A stretch of 64,000 bases of DNA from Caldilineaceae bacterium (GTDB lineage: Bacteria; Chloroflexota; Anaerolineae; Caldilineales; Caldilineaceae), in contig JAPOVP010000169.1 in the NCBI GenBank assembly GCA_026708085.1, positions 53,596-117,595 on the forward strand. The letters are read 5' to 3'. The notes beneath the pieces were generated by a model. The model worked only from the letters and a program-made list of their open reading frames with translations. It did no database searches and was not told the DNA's origin. The translations under genes and the position numbers were made by a program. Each line of letters opens with the position of its first letter. The stretch's first letter is position 1. Positions 27,413-36,647 of this stretch are shown here, piece by piece.

Positions 27413-28900
27413 ATGGACGGCCTCATGGACAGAATTGAATTCATAGTGTCTTCCCTGAAACTACCGGACTCCTACAGTTTCCTCAACCTGGCCCTTCTGA
27501 GGCGTAGTTCCTGGAAAGGGATCGCGCTGCTCATGGCCCTGTTTCTTATCGGGGGCAGCGTTCCGCGCTCGCTCCCCACGCGTGCCCAAATCATCAAGTC
27601 AGCGGTAGACCTTCCTGATTTCAACTTTTTTGCCTGGGAGTTGAATGCGCTGGGAAGTGCGGTCTTTGGGGACGAGAGTCCGCTGAAAGACGGGCTTGAG
27701 GAAGACGCCCAGGTAGGACTGGTGCGAGCCTATTTTGAACGGGCAACGCTGATCTCAGAAAAGGAGGTGGAACTAGACGGGCTGGTGTCGGAAGAGGCTA
27801 CGGCTACAACCGGCGACGCTGAATCAGAGACAGTTCAGGTAACCGACCAGGCAAAACAGTGGGAGGGTCCGGCTGGTGATTACACCTCAGTCCCGGGACG
27901 CGGGATGATGATTGAAGAGGCGCGTCTGGAACTGGCCGGTTTGCGGCGCCGGCAGTCAGCTGATCGTTCGCTGGTAGAAGCTATCCTGCAGAACCAGATT
28001 CGCGAAGAGATACGTGAAGCTGACCTGGGACTGCTGGGCTTCGTTTGGCCCCCAGTGCAGTTTGCCTTCATCGAACCCCCGCTGAAGCTGACCGTAAGCC
28101 CGCGCGACCGAATCTCTACGCTCCACTCACGCGTTCTGCAGGCCGACTATGATCCGGTTACGCTGGAGGAGAGCGAACATACCATCGAGGCCCACACGGG
28201 CCTAAGCGCGCATATTTCACAGATTGGGGGCATGGCCGTCTTCCCGGCGATGGTTGTAGAGAGCAGTTCGCTCAAATGGGTATTGGAGACTGTTGCGCAT
28301 GAGTGGGCGCACCACTATCTGTTTCTTTTCCCTCTGGGTTTGCGTTACGCCAGCAGTGACGAGGCGACAACAATCAATGAAACGGTTGCGGAAATTGTTG
28401 GCGTGGAAATCGGCGAACGAGTATGGCGGCGGCTCTATGACACTTCGGCGCCATCTGCGGATCCTGCGGCAGGGTCGAACGACGACATGCCCTGCGCCTG
28501 CAGCACGGCCGATCTTTGGGCGCTGACATACGAGATGGAGCAGAGTCGATGGGAGCGATACGGGCGGCCTCTTGCGTTCGACTTTCGGCGGGAGATGCGG
28601 GAGACGCGACTGCATGTGGACAGATTGCTGAAAGCCGGGCACGTGGAGACCGCGGAGACGTACATGGAAGGGCGCAGGCGATATTTTGTGGCACAGGGAT
28701 ACCCCTTGCGCGTGTTGAATCAGGCTTACTTTGCTTTCAACGGCAACTATGGGACTGGCGCGGCATCGTCCAACCCGATTGGCCCTATGTTGGAGCAGCT
28801 TCGCGAGGAGAGCGACAGTTTGGCCCACTTTTTTGGGCAGGTACGCTGGTTTACAAGCATGGCCGACCTGGAGAAGGCCCTGCAGGCAAATGGAGAATAG
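27413..28900 (+). CDS. Membrane-anchored HExxH protein of unknown function
   Basis: A 495-residue protein not assigned to a named family by me. One hydrophobic stretch, GIALLMALFLIGGSV (about residues 36-50), would anchor it in the membrane, with a long soluble part after it. H296-E-W-A-H300 is a zinc-protease-type motif, and NETVAEIVGVEIGERVW follows about 30 residues later, where a third ligand Glu would lie in a gluzincin. A Cys pair (DDMPCACSTADLW) lies further on. This fits a zinc metalloprotease, but the substrate is unknown. It sits 64 bp after murJ, suggesting a link to the cell envelope. Confidence 0.65.
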   Translation: MDGLMDRIEFIVSSLKLPDSYSFLNLALLRRSSWKGIALLMALFLIGGSVPRSLPTRAQIIKSAVDLPDFNFFAWELNALGSAVFGDESPLKDGLEEDAQVGLVRAYFERATLISEKEVELDGLVSEEATATTGDAESETVQVTDQAKQWEGPAGDYTSVPGRGMMIEEARLELAGLRRRQSADRSLVEAILQNQIREEIREADLGLLGFVWPPVQFAFIEPPLKLTVSPRDRISTLHSRVLQADYDPVTLEESEHTIEAHTGLSAHISQIGGMAVFPAMVVESSSLKWVLETVAHEWAHHYLFLFPLGLRYASSDEATTINETVAEIVGVEIGERVWRRLYDTSAPSADPAAGSNDDMPCACSTADLWALTYEMEQSRWERYGRPLAFDFRREMRETRLHVDRLLKAGHVETAETYMEGRRRYFVAQGYPLRVLNQAYFAFNGNYGTGAASSNPIGPMLEQLREESDSLAHFFGQVRWFTSMADLEKALQANGE

Positions 28901-29014
28901 CCGGGGTCAATTTGACAGTGCACGACTTGATTCTGGGACTATGACGCTAAGACTGAATTCGTTTTCCTTGTAGCAGGTCTAATCGGGTCACTCAACCCAA
29001 AATTGGAGCATCCA

Positions 29015-30184
29015 ATGGCAACATACCGGACCGGAGTCATCGCCTGTGGCATTATCGCCCGAGTCCATGCCAGGGCATGGCTTGGCGTTGAAGGCAGGCC
29101 AACCGAGATTGGGGCGATTGCAGACTCGAATGCGGACGCTCTGCGGGAGTTTGGCGAATTCTTCGGCGTGCCTGAGGAACATCGCTACGCCGACTACCGG
29201 CAGATGCTGGACAGTGAGCAGCTTGATTTCGTCGACGTGTGCTCGTGGCACATGCTGCACGCAGAGATGGTCATTGCGGCCGCGGCCCGACAGCCGAAAG
29301 CGATCATCTGCCAGAAGCCGATGGCCGTGGATCTAGGTGAGGCGGAGGCGATGTTGACCGCGTGCCAGCGGAACGGCGTCAAAATGGTGATCGCGTACCA
29401 GCGACCTCACCACGCAACCTGGTTGAAGGCGAGAGAGCTGTTGCGGGAAGGGGCAATTGGGCGCGTCGTGCAGATACAGCTGGACGCTGGAGGGAATCTA
29501 CTTAATACCAACTCGCACAATATCCGCCTGGCCCTCTTTCTCATGGATGAAACGAGGGTGGAGTGGGTGATGGGCGCAGTTGAACGCACGACAGAACTGC
29601 TGGAGCGCGGATTGCCGGCGGAGGATGCCTGCCTTGGGCTGGCTGCCTGTGACAACGGCGCCACGATCCTCATTATGGGGGATCTGATCCAGGGTCTGGG
29701 CCAGGGATGCCGTGTGATCGGGACGCAGGGGATCATGGAGCTCAGCACGACCTATCCTCCCGATGACGCAGTTCCGTCCGATGCGCCGATGCACATGCCC
29801 GAGGGGCTTTCGGCCCGCTACAATTTCGAGGTTGGGACGGTCCGCTACATGAACGGGGCAACGGACGGATGGGAAGAGGTGACGGAGCCCTGGCGCGATT
29901 GCTGGTCGCAGCAGTGCCGGGAGGCGGTTGACTGGGTCGAGGGGCGAGTGCAAAACCCCATCAGCAGCGGGGAGCGGGGGAGGGCGGTGCAGGAGGTGAT
30001 GATGGCGCTGTATGAGTCGGCGCGCAAGCGGCAGCGGATCTACCTGCCGCTGAAGACGCGTGTCAATCCACTCAGGCTCATGGTTGAGACGGGGGAATTG
30101 GAGGCGGAGTGGCCAGGCGAATACGAACGCCGGGCAACGCTTGTGCGCGGCGAAGGAATGTCATGGCATGAGGAGCGCACCTAA
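29015..30184 (+). CDS. Gfo/Idh/MocA family oxidoreductase (QKP variant)
   Basis: A 389-residue family member: the N-terminal loop is TGVIACGIIARVHARAW, the signature is ICQKPMAV (EKP changed to QKP, as in the 9470 gene), and a long C-terminal sheet domain follows. I use the ATG at 29015 (AATTGGAG upstream) rather than the TTG four codons earlier. It is convergent with the PhyH gene, with 16 bp between stops. Cytoplasmic, presumably acting on a sugar or polyol derivative. Confidence 0.85.
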   Translation: MATYRTGVIACGIIARVHARAWLGVEGRPTEIGAIADSNADALREFGEFFGVPEEHRYADYRQMLDSEQLDFVDVCSWHMLHAEMVIAAAARQPKAIICQKPMAVDLGEAEAMLTACQRNGVKMVIAYQRPHHATWLKARELLREGAIGRVVQIQLDAGGNLLNTNSHNIRLALFLMDETRVEWVMGAVERTTELLERGLPAEDACLGLAACDNGATILIMGDLIQGLGQGCRVIGTQGIMELSTTYPPDDAVPSDAPMHMPEGLSARYNFEVGTVRYMNGATDGWEEVTEPWRDCWSQQCREAVDWVEGRVQNPISSGERGRAVQEVMMALYESARKRQRIYLPLKTRVNPLRLMVETGELEAEWPGEYERRATLVRGEGMSWHEERT

Positions 30185-30200
30185 CTGCGACGGTGGCAGC

Positions 30201-31058
30201 CTAAGGGCGAATGGTACCATCGGGGTTTTCACGGGTAGGCTGGATCACGGAAACGCCGTCCTCCTCGATCAGGGGGCGGTGATAAATGTAGGGCGGTTCG
30301 AGTACGGCTTGCTGGGCGGGAGTCAGCTCCTGTACCCAAGCGGGCATGCTTGTTTCGTAGACGCCGCCGTGAAAGTGCAGGTAGTTAGGTGAGTAACGGT
30401 AGAGAAGCGAACGGCGTTGGTGGCTTGCTCGCCAAGGAAGCGTGCCATGGATGGTCGCTTCGTTAAAAATCACCATGTCGCCGGCTCGGCACGGAATGTT
30501 ATAGACGAGCTCGCGGTTACTCTGGTAAGTCTTGATATCGTCCGGGCAGTTGAAGTTTGCTTTGTGGCTGCCAGGGATGACGCAAAGGCCACCATCTCCC
30601 TCATTGACCTCGGCCAACTGAAACTGACAGACTATCATTCCGCAACGCATCTGGCCGTTGGTATAGCTGTAGTGCTGGGTGCCATCGAAAAGCCGGCTGG
30701 TTGAACCGTGCAGGCGCAGGCCTTCCGTTCCGGCTGTGGATGCCAACAGGAAGGGCGAATGGTCCATCTTCCAGCCGCGACCGAAGAGTGTGTTGAGGTA
30801 AGGGACAAGCTTGGGATGGGCCAGCAGGTCGCGGAAGGGCTGGCACCATGGCTTCTCCCAAGTCAACATGCCTTCGAAGAATTCGCGCTCCACTTTGCCC
30901 TCCATGTCACCTTCGGCGTGTGAATTGGGATCGGGAATCGCCTTGTCCCAGTTGGCGTCAAAAGCATCGTTCAGCATCCGCACTTCACGAGGCGTGAGGA
31001 AGTTCTCGACCTTCAGAAAGCCTTGCAGGTCGAACATGAATTTCTCGCGTTCGTTCAT
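30201..31058 (-). CDS. PhyH-like protein lacking the facial-triad Asp
   Basis: A 285-residue phytanoyl-CoA dioxygenase-like protein. The overall pattern is kept: LQGFLKVENFLTPREVRMLND, QFQLAEVNEGDGGLCVIPGSHKAN, IHGTLPWRAS and RRSLLYRYS with the likely oxoglutarate Arg. The first metal motif reads LHGST, where H-x-D would stand (compare RLHADYG at the same place in the 54231 gene), so the carboxylate ligand is Ser. Loss of this Asp is known in Fe/2-oxoglutarate halogenases, but other PhyH subgroups may bind iron differently. Start ATG with TAGGAG upstream. Confidence 0.8.
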   Translation of the reverse strand: MNEREKFMFDLQGFLKVENFLTPREVRMLNDAFDANWDKAIPDPNSHAEGDMEGKVEREFFEGMLTWEKPWCQPFRDLLAHPKLVPYLNTLFGRGWKMDHSPFLLASTAGTEGLRLHGSTSRLFDGTQHYSYTNGQMRCGMIVCQFQLAEVNEGDGGLCVIPGSHKANFNCPDDIKTYQSNRELVYNIPCRAGDMVIFNEATIHGTLPWRASHQRRSLLYRYSPNYLHFHGGVYETSMPAWVQELTPAQQAVLEPPYIYHRPLIEEDGVSVIQPTRENPDGTIRP

Positions 31059-31228
31059 CGGCAGCTCCTAACGGTCTCAGTCGAAGGAAGTATTTGTGCG
31101 CACAGCGAACGGCATCGCATCATTCCCTGAGGATACCCTGATGCATTCACGGGCCTGAGGAAGGACGGATCGCAGACGAGACGCACGCAGTCCAAATAGG
31201 CAGAGTCCAGCCGCGCGCTAGCCTCTTC

Positions 31229-31987
31229 TTACTTTTCCAAAGCGAATGTGGCCTTAAGCATGATTGCCACTTCAACCTCTGACGGGGAGTTGGCGAGTGA
31301 ACCGGGGGTTCCCATCAGATAGTAGCCGCCGGTGGCTGTCTGCCCTGCATGGGAAATGCAGCCGCCAGCCGGTCGGATGGCGCCGACGGGGGAAACGTCT
31401 TCTGAGACTGAAATGACGCGGCCGAGCGACATGTCCAGAAGGCCGGCCATTCTCGTCGCACGCTGTCGTGCGTCTTCGAGGGCCGCACGCATTGCCTCCA
31501 ACTCCAGGGCGGCGCAGTCGTCGACACTGAATACCATGTTGGCGCCTTGAATCGTTGGCCCTCGCCTACCCTCCATTTCGTCCACGAGTTCCTGCATCAG
31601 AGAAAGCAGCCGGTCCAATTCGTTGAATGAAAAGGCAACTTCACCTGCGAAACTCGAAGGTCCATAGGCATAGTTTCGGCTGAGGTAGTTTATCTCGATG
31701 GTTTCGACATCAATTCCGTGTTCGACCAGGAATTCACTTACTTCCTCAAGGTCAGAGGGCTCTACGAAGGAGAGTTCGGGGCCTGCAGGACCGTAAGAGG
31801 GCTGCTCACCGATGTACAGGTTAACGTTGACGCTGTCCGGCGCGGCCGATGCAGCGCCGTAGCCCAGCACGGTGACGCTCATGGGCAGTTCGGAGGGGTC
31901 TTGCTGGTTTGGCGTCGCGCCAAGGCCAGTTGCCGGGACCAAGAGGAGCGATGCAATTAACAGGAGTGTGAGGAGGGCACTTTTCAT
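31229..31987 (-). CDS. SIMPL domain (DUF541) secreted protein
   Basis: A 252-residue exported protein: the N-terminus (MKSALLTLLLIASLLLVPA) is a signal peptide with cleavage likely after GLGA. The rest is a SIMPL domain: PMSVTVLGYGAASAAPDSVNVNL, LVEHGIDVETIEI, NYAYGPSSFAGE and ARQRATRMAGLLDMSLGRVISVSE, ending with strands that include EVEVAIMLKATFAL. The family is periplasmic or secreted and of unknown biochemical role. Start ATG with AAAGGAA upstream. Confidence 0.88.
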   Translation of the reverse strand: MKSALLTLLLIASLLLVPATGLGATPNQQDPSELPMSVTVLGYGAASAAPDSVNVNLYIGEQPSYGPAGPELSFVEPSDLEEVSEFLVEHGIDVETIEINYLSRNYAYGPSSFAGEVAFSFNELDRLLSLMQELVDEMEGRRGPTIQGANMVFSVDDCAALELEAMRAALEDARQRATRMAGLLDMSLGRVISVSEDVSPVGAIRPAGGCISHAGQTATGGYYLMGTPGSLANSPSEVEVAIMLKATFALEK

Positions 31988-32627
31988 CGGACATTCCTTT
32001 CCAATCTTGTCGTTATCATTCAGCGCTAAGTGCAGTCATTGCACTATTTCATTGGGCCAGCATCGAGCCGAAAGGGTTGCCGCGTTACTCATCGGCAAAT
32101 ATGTTTAAGGGCAACTACAGTCAATTCTTGCCCATTAGCACACTCGCCAAAGTGGGGAGCTGCTGAACTGCAATTTTTTCTCCTGTGTTGCCTGCGCTAT
32201 GCCAGCCTTTTTAAGGAGCAAACAGCTACCAAGTGGAGAGCGGCTACTTGGAGTCGCAGAGTGACTGACAGAATCAGTTGGCAAACTGAATTTAGCTTAT
32301 CCATCTGTAACTGGCAAATGGATTTTCGGGGCCAGAGGTAGTTGGCGTCGACCAAAAGTGCTGGTCTTTTCTGCCTGAGTAGTGCCATTTGCTGGCCTAT
32401 CCGTGAATGTGCTTATCGGCACTGGTTTCCTGGTTTTCCCAGCATGCAGAAATCATGTTCGTTTTTCCAGTTTGACACCAAGTTTGCTCACAACTATGAT
32501 CAGGCCAACTTTCCTCTGCGCTGCACATTCTTGCAGTATGTATTCTTCCCCGAGACCGGTCTGATGCGCTTCACTTGAGCAGTCGATTCCACGTCAACTT
32601 TGCTTAGTAACCAAGGAGATTGGAGAC
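31988..32627. other. Gene-free leader before the ABC/sulfatase island
   Basis: A 640-bp interval between the divergent SIMPL and binding-protein genes, clearly AT-richer than its surroundings. Two short frames (32030-32341, 32342-32578) have no ribosome-binding site or protein-like composition, so I leave them out. One loose inverted repeat (GGGCAA near 32107, TTGCCC near 32127) is present. The region most likely holds the promoter and operators of the long catabolic unit. Confidence 0.5.
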
Positions 32628-33965
32628 ATGAGAAACTCAAAGCTGACCCGACGTGATTTCCTGCGAATTACGGCCGCGGGGGCCGCCGGAACCGCGGTTG
32701 TTGCCTGTGTGCCGGCAGCTGCTCCGAGCGAGACTGACTCGATGACCGAGGGCGCTTCTCCTGACGAAGCGCCGACTGAGGTACAGTTTGTCAACATCTG
32801 GACTGCAAACGACACGCCTTTCATCATTGAACTGTTGGAGGAATGGGACGAAACGCATCCCCAGTACGAATTGACTCTCATTCAGACCACGAACAGGGAG
32901 TCGACGCAGAAGCTGCAGACACTGGTTTCGGCAGGCACGCCACCGGACTGCGGCTACTGGGCTCCAAATGCGTTCATCGCCCTGGCGCCGGCGGGGGCCT
33001 TTCTTGCCCTGGACAGCTATATTGAACGGGACGCCGATATTGTTCAGATTGACGATTTTCCAGAGCTGTCGATCAAGGGTGCGTCTGTCGACGGCGTAAT
33101 GTACGGGATTCCCTGGTCGATCAATATTCAAGCGTTTGTGTCTGTGCCGGTTCTGTATGACGAGGCGGGTGTTCCGCATCCAGATTGGAACATGTGGACA
33201 TGGCAGGATTTTGGTGAAACGGCACCATTGATCGCTACGGGCGAGTTTGCGGACAAGAAGATAGCCCTGGCAAACCAGCAGCGCTACTTCGTGTTCATGT
33301 GGGCCTGGGGAGGCGATGTCCTTGACGAAGACAACGACCAGCAACCGATTCTCGACTCGGACACCAACCTGGAAGCGCTCACTTTCTTGAAGAGTCTGTA
33401 TGAGGCTGACGTCGTACTGACCGGCGAATACGGCGAAGCCTTTGGCGGGCTGCGACCGATGCTGGCTTCGGGTCGCATTGCGCACGCAATTCACGGCATC
33501 GGAACCTGGAATTTCATGATGCGCGAGGCTGTCGTGGATTGGGATTTCTGGCACGTGCCGGCCGGACCGGCCGGACGCGCGGCAGAGGTGATTCCCATTT
33601 CATTCCAGGTCGTGAATGGGAGCGAAAACCCTGAGGGAGGATGGGAACTGGTAAGGTGGATAACCGATCCTTCCCATGCTGGCAGGGTCTTCGCGGAGAA
33701 TCTGCAGTCGCCTGCCAGGTATAGTTTACGAGAACATTTCGTCGAAGCGGCACTGGTGCTAGCGCCTCACGCGACCATTCTGCCGACTTTGATCGACTAC
33801 GGTCATGTCCGCCCGGACCTGCGGCTGCCATTTGGCGGAGAGATTGGCAGAGCGGTCAGTTCGGAGTTGTTCCAGCCTGCAGTCGAAAACAGCGACCGAA
33901 CGATTGCTGAGGGGATCGAGATCGCTCAGCAGAAGCTGGAAGAGATATTTGCTGAGAGGAGCTAG
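32628..33965 (+). CDS. ABC sugar-type substrate-binding lipoprotein 1
   Basis: A 445-residue extracellular solute-binding protein. The N-terminus has a Tat-type motif (TRRDFLR) and a lipobox ending at C27 (AVVAC), so it should be exported and lipid-anchored. The mature protein has the family-1 pattern: VQFVNIWTANDTP, then TPPDCGYWAPNAF, GIPWSINIQAFVSV and GLRPMLASGRIAHA. It binds an oligosaccharide-like or other small substrate and delivers it to the permease pair at 35720-37547, though a sulfatase gene lies between them. No ATPase is encoded nearby. Start ATG with AAGGAGATTGGAG upstream. Confidence 0.9.
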   Translation: MRNSKLTRRDFLRITAAGAAGTAVVACVPAAAPSETDSMTEGASPDEAPTEVQFVNIWTANDTPFIIELLEEWDETHPQYELTLIQTTNRESTQKLQTLVSAGTPPDCGYWAPNAFIALAPAGAFLALDSYIERDADIVQIDDFPELSIKGASVDGVMYGIPWSINIQAFVSVPVLYDEAGVPHPDWNMWTWQDFGETAPLIATGEFADKKIALANQQRYFVFMWAWGGDVLDEDNDQQPILDSDTNLEALTFLKSLYEADVVLTGEYGEAFGGLRPMLASGRIAHAIHGIGTWNFMMREAVVDWDFWHVPAGPAGRAAEVIPISFQVVNGSENPEGGWELVRWITDPSHAGRVFAENLQSPARYSLREHFVEAALVLAPHATILPTLIDYGHVRPDLRLPFGGEIGRAVSSELFQPAVENSDRTIAEGIEIAQQKLEEIFAERS

Positions 33966-34000
33966 GTGGTACTCGCCCAGAGCGACATGTTGCCCATGAT

Positions 34001-35569
34001 TTGGGGTGGGATCGAAGGAATCTCAGCCGCTTGAACATCGTCCTGTTCATGGTAGACCAGCTCTCGGCCAAATGGCTAGAGGGGGGTTCCGCCTTGGCCT
34101 GCCCGACGCCCAATCTGGACCGCTTGCGTCGGGCAGGCACTACATTCACGAACGCGTATGCCAGCAATCCAGTCTGCTGCGCCGCCCGGGCTACGTTGGC
34201 GACCGGGTTGACAAGCCGCGGGCACGGAGTTCTTCAGAACGGGTACCGCCTGAATCCGGAGCTGCCGACGGTGATGCATTCGCTACAGGCGGCCGGCTGG
34301 CAGACGGGGGCCTTCGGCAAGCTGCATTTCGAACCCCACTACAGTGGATTCGACGTCGACTTTCGGAAGTACGGGTTTGACGTGGTCTACAATACGGAGG
34401 ACCCGCGCGGTGGGGCGTGGCTTGACTGGGTGGAGCGAGAGCATCCAGAGCACTACGGGGCCGCTCTGGCAACTGCCTGGCCTACGTCGATACCAGCTTT
34501 CGCCGCATACGGCGCAAAGAAGACCGACCTTGCGAGCCGTATCAGGAGGATCCGGAAAGAGTTTAAGTGGGGGACGGCTGACTTTCCCCGGGGGACAGCC
34601 CAATATTACGTTTTGCCATTTCCGGAGGAACTGTCCCAGACGTCGTGGATAAGCGGGCACGCCCTAAACTTTCTGGCGGAAGCCGACCGGGACCGTCCGA
34701 TCTTCGCCCATGTGAGCTACGTGCAACCGCACGCGCCATCGTGTCCACCAGCAGCGTATGTGGACCGGATAGACCGTTCCGCGATCCCGCGACCTGTGCT
34801 GCCCGAATGGCAGGACGATCCCCTTGCACCGCACTGTTTTACGCCGAACGGCTTGCACATCGATCCGGTTGCCTGGCGCGACCGCCGCCATCTGTATCTG
34901 GCTGATGTCGCCCATTTGGACCATCAGTTGGGACTGCTGCTCGACGCCCTGGAGGCTTCGGGCCAATGGAACGAGACTGTTCTCTTCTTTCTTTCGGACC
35001 ATGGTGATCTGCTCTACGATCACGGTTTTTTTGGTAAGGGTGAACGACACTATGATGCCTGTATCCGTATTCCTTTAGTTGTGGCTGGGAAAGGAGTCCG
35101 GCAGGGCCAAGAGTGCAGGGCACTTGTCCAGCATGAGGACGTTGTCCCCACAGTTCTGGAGCTGGCGGGCTTGCCGCAGCCGCAGGTGCCAGTTGGAGGC
35201 CCTCACACATTGGATGTGGCGGATCCGAGCCTCCCAGGCAGGTCTTTGCTTCCCTGGTGCCGGGGTGAGGAGCCTGCCGGGTGGCGAGACGCTGTATATG
35301 TCGAAAGCTACAACAACATTGACAGCCGGACGCCGTTGAACTGGGCGCGTACCGTACGAACAGAGGAGTGGCGCTACACGCTCTATCCGGGCGGGGCTGG
35401 GGAACAGCTATTTCACATGGGCGACGATGTAGACGAGGCGCGAAACCTGGCCGGAGAATCCGGCCATGCCGAAACGCGTCGCGCGTTGCGTGACCGCCTC
35501 CTGGAAGAGCTGATACTTCAGGACTTTCCGCATCCGCCTCGAGATTTAATTGCCCTGGGTGTCCATTGA
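34001..35569 (+). CDS. Sulfatase with C-C-A-A-R nucleophile motif
   Basis: A 522-residue sulfatase. It has NIVLFMVDQLSAKWL with the metal Asp (D19), and the motif C59-C60-A-A-R63 followed by ATLATG in the place of C-x-P-S-R. A Pro-to-Ala change at the third position is non-canonical for FGE targets, although Ala there is tolerated by some anaerobic maturation systems. FFLSDHGDLLYDHGFFGKGE provides the C-terminal metal site. No signal peptide. The start is uncertain: TTG at 34001, or TTG at 34031 which has AAGGA 11 bases upstream and begins right at NIVLF. It lies between the binding protein and its permeases, which is unusual. Confidence 0.85.
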   Translation: MGWDRRNLSRLNIVLFMVDQLSAKWLEGGSALACPTPNLDRLRRAGTTFTNAYASNPVCCAARATLATGLTSRGHGVLQNGYRLNPELPTVMHSLQAAGWQTGAFGKLHFEPHYSGFDVDFRKYGFDVVYNTEDPRGGAWLDWVEREHPEHYGAALATAWPTSIPAFAAYGAKKTDLASRIRRIRKEFKWGTADFPRGTAQYYVLPFPEELSQTSWISGHALNFLAEADRDRPIFAHVSYVQPHAPSCPPAAYVDRIDRSAIPRPVLPEWQDDPLAPHCFTPNGLHIDPVAWRDRRHLYLADVAHLDHQLGLLLDALEASGQWNETVLFFLSDHGDLLYDHGFFGKGERHYDACIRIPLVVAGKGVRQGQECRALVQHEDVVPTVLELAGLPQPQVPVGGPHTLDVADPSLPGRSLLPWCRGEEPAGWRDAVYVESYNNIDSRTPLNWARTVRTEEWRYTLYPGGAGEQLFHMGDDVDEARNLAGESGHAETRRALRDRLLEELILQDFPHPPRDLIALGVH

Positions 35570-35719
35570 TGGGGATTGCGGGCTCCTGGCGAACGTTGCC
35601 CTTCGGGGAGTGGGCAATATCGAAGGGCATGGGTTCAGGGGGCTCATTCGCCGTTCCCTTGCGGGGCCGGCATCGGGGGCTGCTATTTCTGATGAACAGT
35701 GCATCAGGGATGAAGTAGG

Positions 35720-36619
35720 ATGATCTCCTTTCTCAAGACCAACCGGCAGCGGGAAGCTCTATACGGTTGGCTGTTTGCGTTGCCTGCCATCATCGGCATG
35801 GTGGCGTTTGACATTGGGCCGATGGCCGCTTCAGTTTTGATCGCATTCACCGAGTGGAACGGCGTAACGCCACCGCAGTGGATCGGTCTTGCCAACTACG
35901 AAGAGATTCTCTTTCGGGATGATTTGTTCTTGCTATCGCTGCGCATTACAACCGTTTTTGCCTTTGTTTCCATTCCCCTGAATCTGGTGACGGGCTTCCT
36001 GCTGGCGCTGCTGCTCAACCAAAAGATTCGCGGGCAAGCACTGATGCGCACGCTCTACTATCTGCCTTCCATCGTGCCACTGGTAGCGGTCGCGGCGTTA
36101 TGGCGTTGGATTTTCCTGAGACGATTCGGCCTGCTTGACATTGGGCTGGCGATGGTGGGGATTCAGGCTCCAGACTGGCTTGGGGACCCCAATTGGGTGC
36201 TACCTGCATTCGTCGTAATGGGTCTCTGGGGCGTAGGCGGCGGAATGCTGATAAACCTTGCTGGTCTGCAGGCGATTCCAACCGATCTATACGACTCGGC
36301 TTCGATTGACGGAGCCAATGCGTTTCAACGGCTTCTGAACGTGACGATACCGATGATGACGCCATTGATTCTGTTCAACCTGGTCATGGGCATTATCGGG
36401 GGCCTGCAGGTATTTGTCGTTGCTTTTGTGATGACCCAAGGCGGGCCCAATAATGCTTCGTTGTTCTACATGTTGCACTTGTACCACACTGCGTTCGAGT
36501 ATTTCCGCCTTGGGTACGGCTCTGCCCTGGCATTGATACTCTTCCTCTACATTGTTGTGCTGTCAGCGCTGGTGTTCCGTTCGTCGACCGCCTGGGTCTA
36601 CTACGAAGGAAACCGTTGA
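35720..36619 (+). CDS. ABC sugar permease 1a (MalF type)
   Basis: A 299-residue inner-membrane permease with about six transmembrane segments, beginning with a cytoplasmic KTNRQREALYGW and a first helix. The coupling loop reads ASIDGANAFQRLLNVTIPMMTP, the EAA-type motif that contacts the ATPase. It forms a heterodimer with the next gene product. Start ATG, GGGATGAAGTAGG upstream. It follows the sulfatase by 150 bp. Confidence 0.9.
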   Translation: MISFLKTNRQREALYGWLFALPAIIGMVAFDIGPMAASVLIAFTEWNGVTPPQWIGLANYEEILFRDDLFLLSLRITTVFAFVSIPLNLVTGFLLALLLNQKIRGQALMRTLYYLPSIVPLVAVAALWRWIFLRRFGLLDIGLAMVGIQAPDWLGDPNWVLPAFVVMGLWGVGGGMLINLAGLQAIPTDLYDSASIDGANAFQRLLNVTIPMMTPLILFNLVMGIIGGLQVFVVAFVMTQGGPNNASLFYMLHLYHTAFEYFRLGYGSALALILFLYIVVLSALVFRSSTAWVYYEGNR

Positions 36620-36647
36620 CGTGGTAAGGTATTCGAGGTGACGTGAC

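Noticed and set aside
32030..32578. Two short frames in the leader before the island
   Set aside because: AT-rich, no ribosome-binding site, and residue composition not protein-like.
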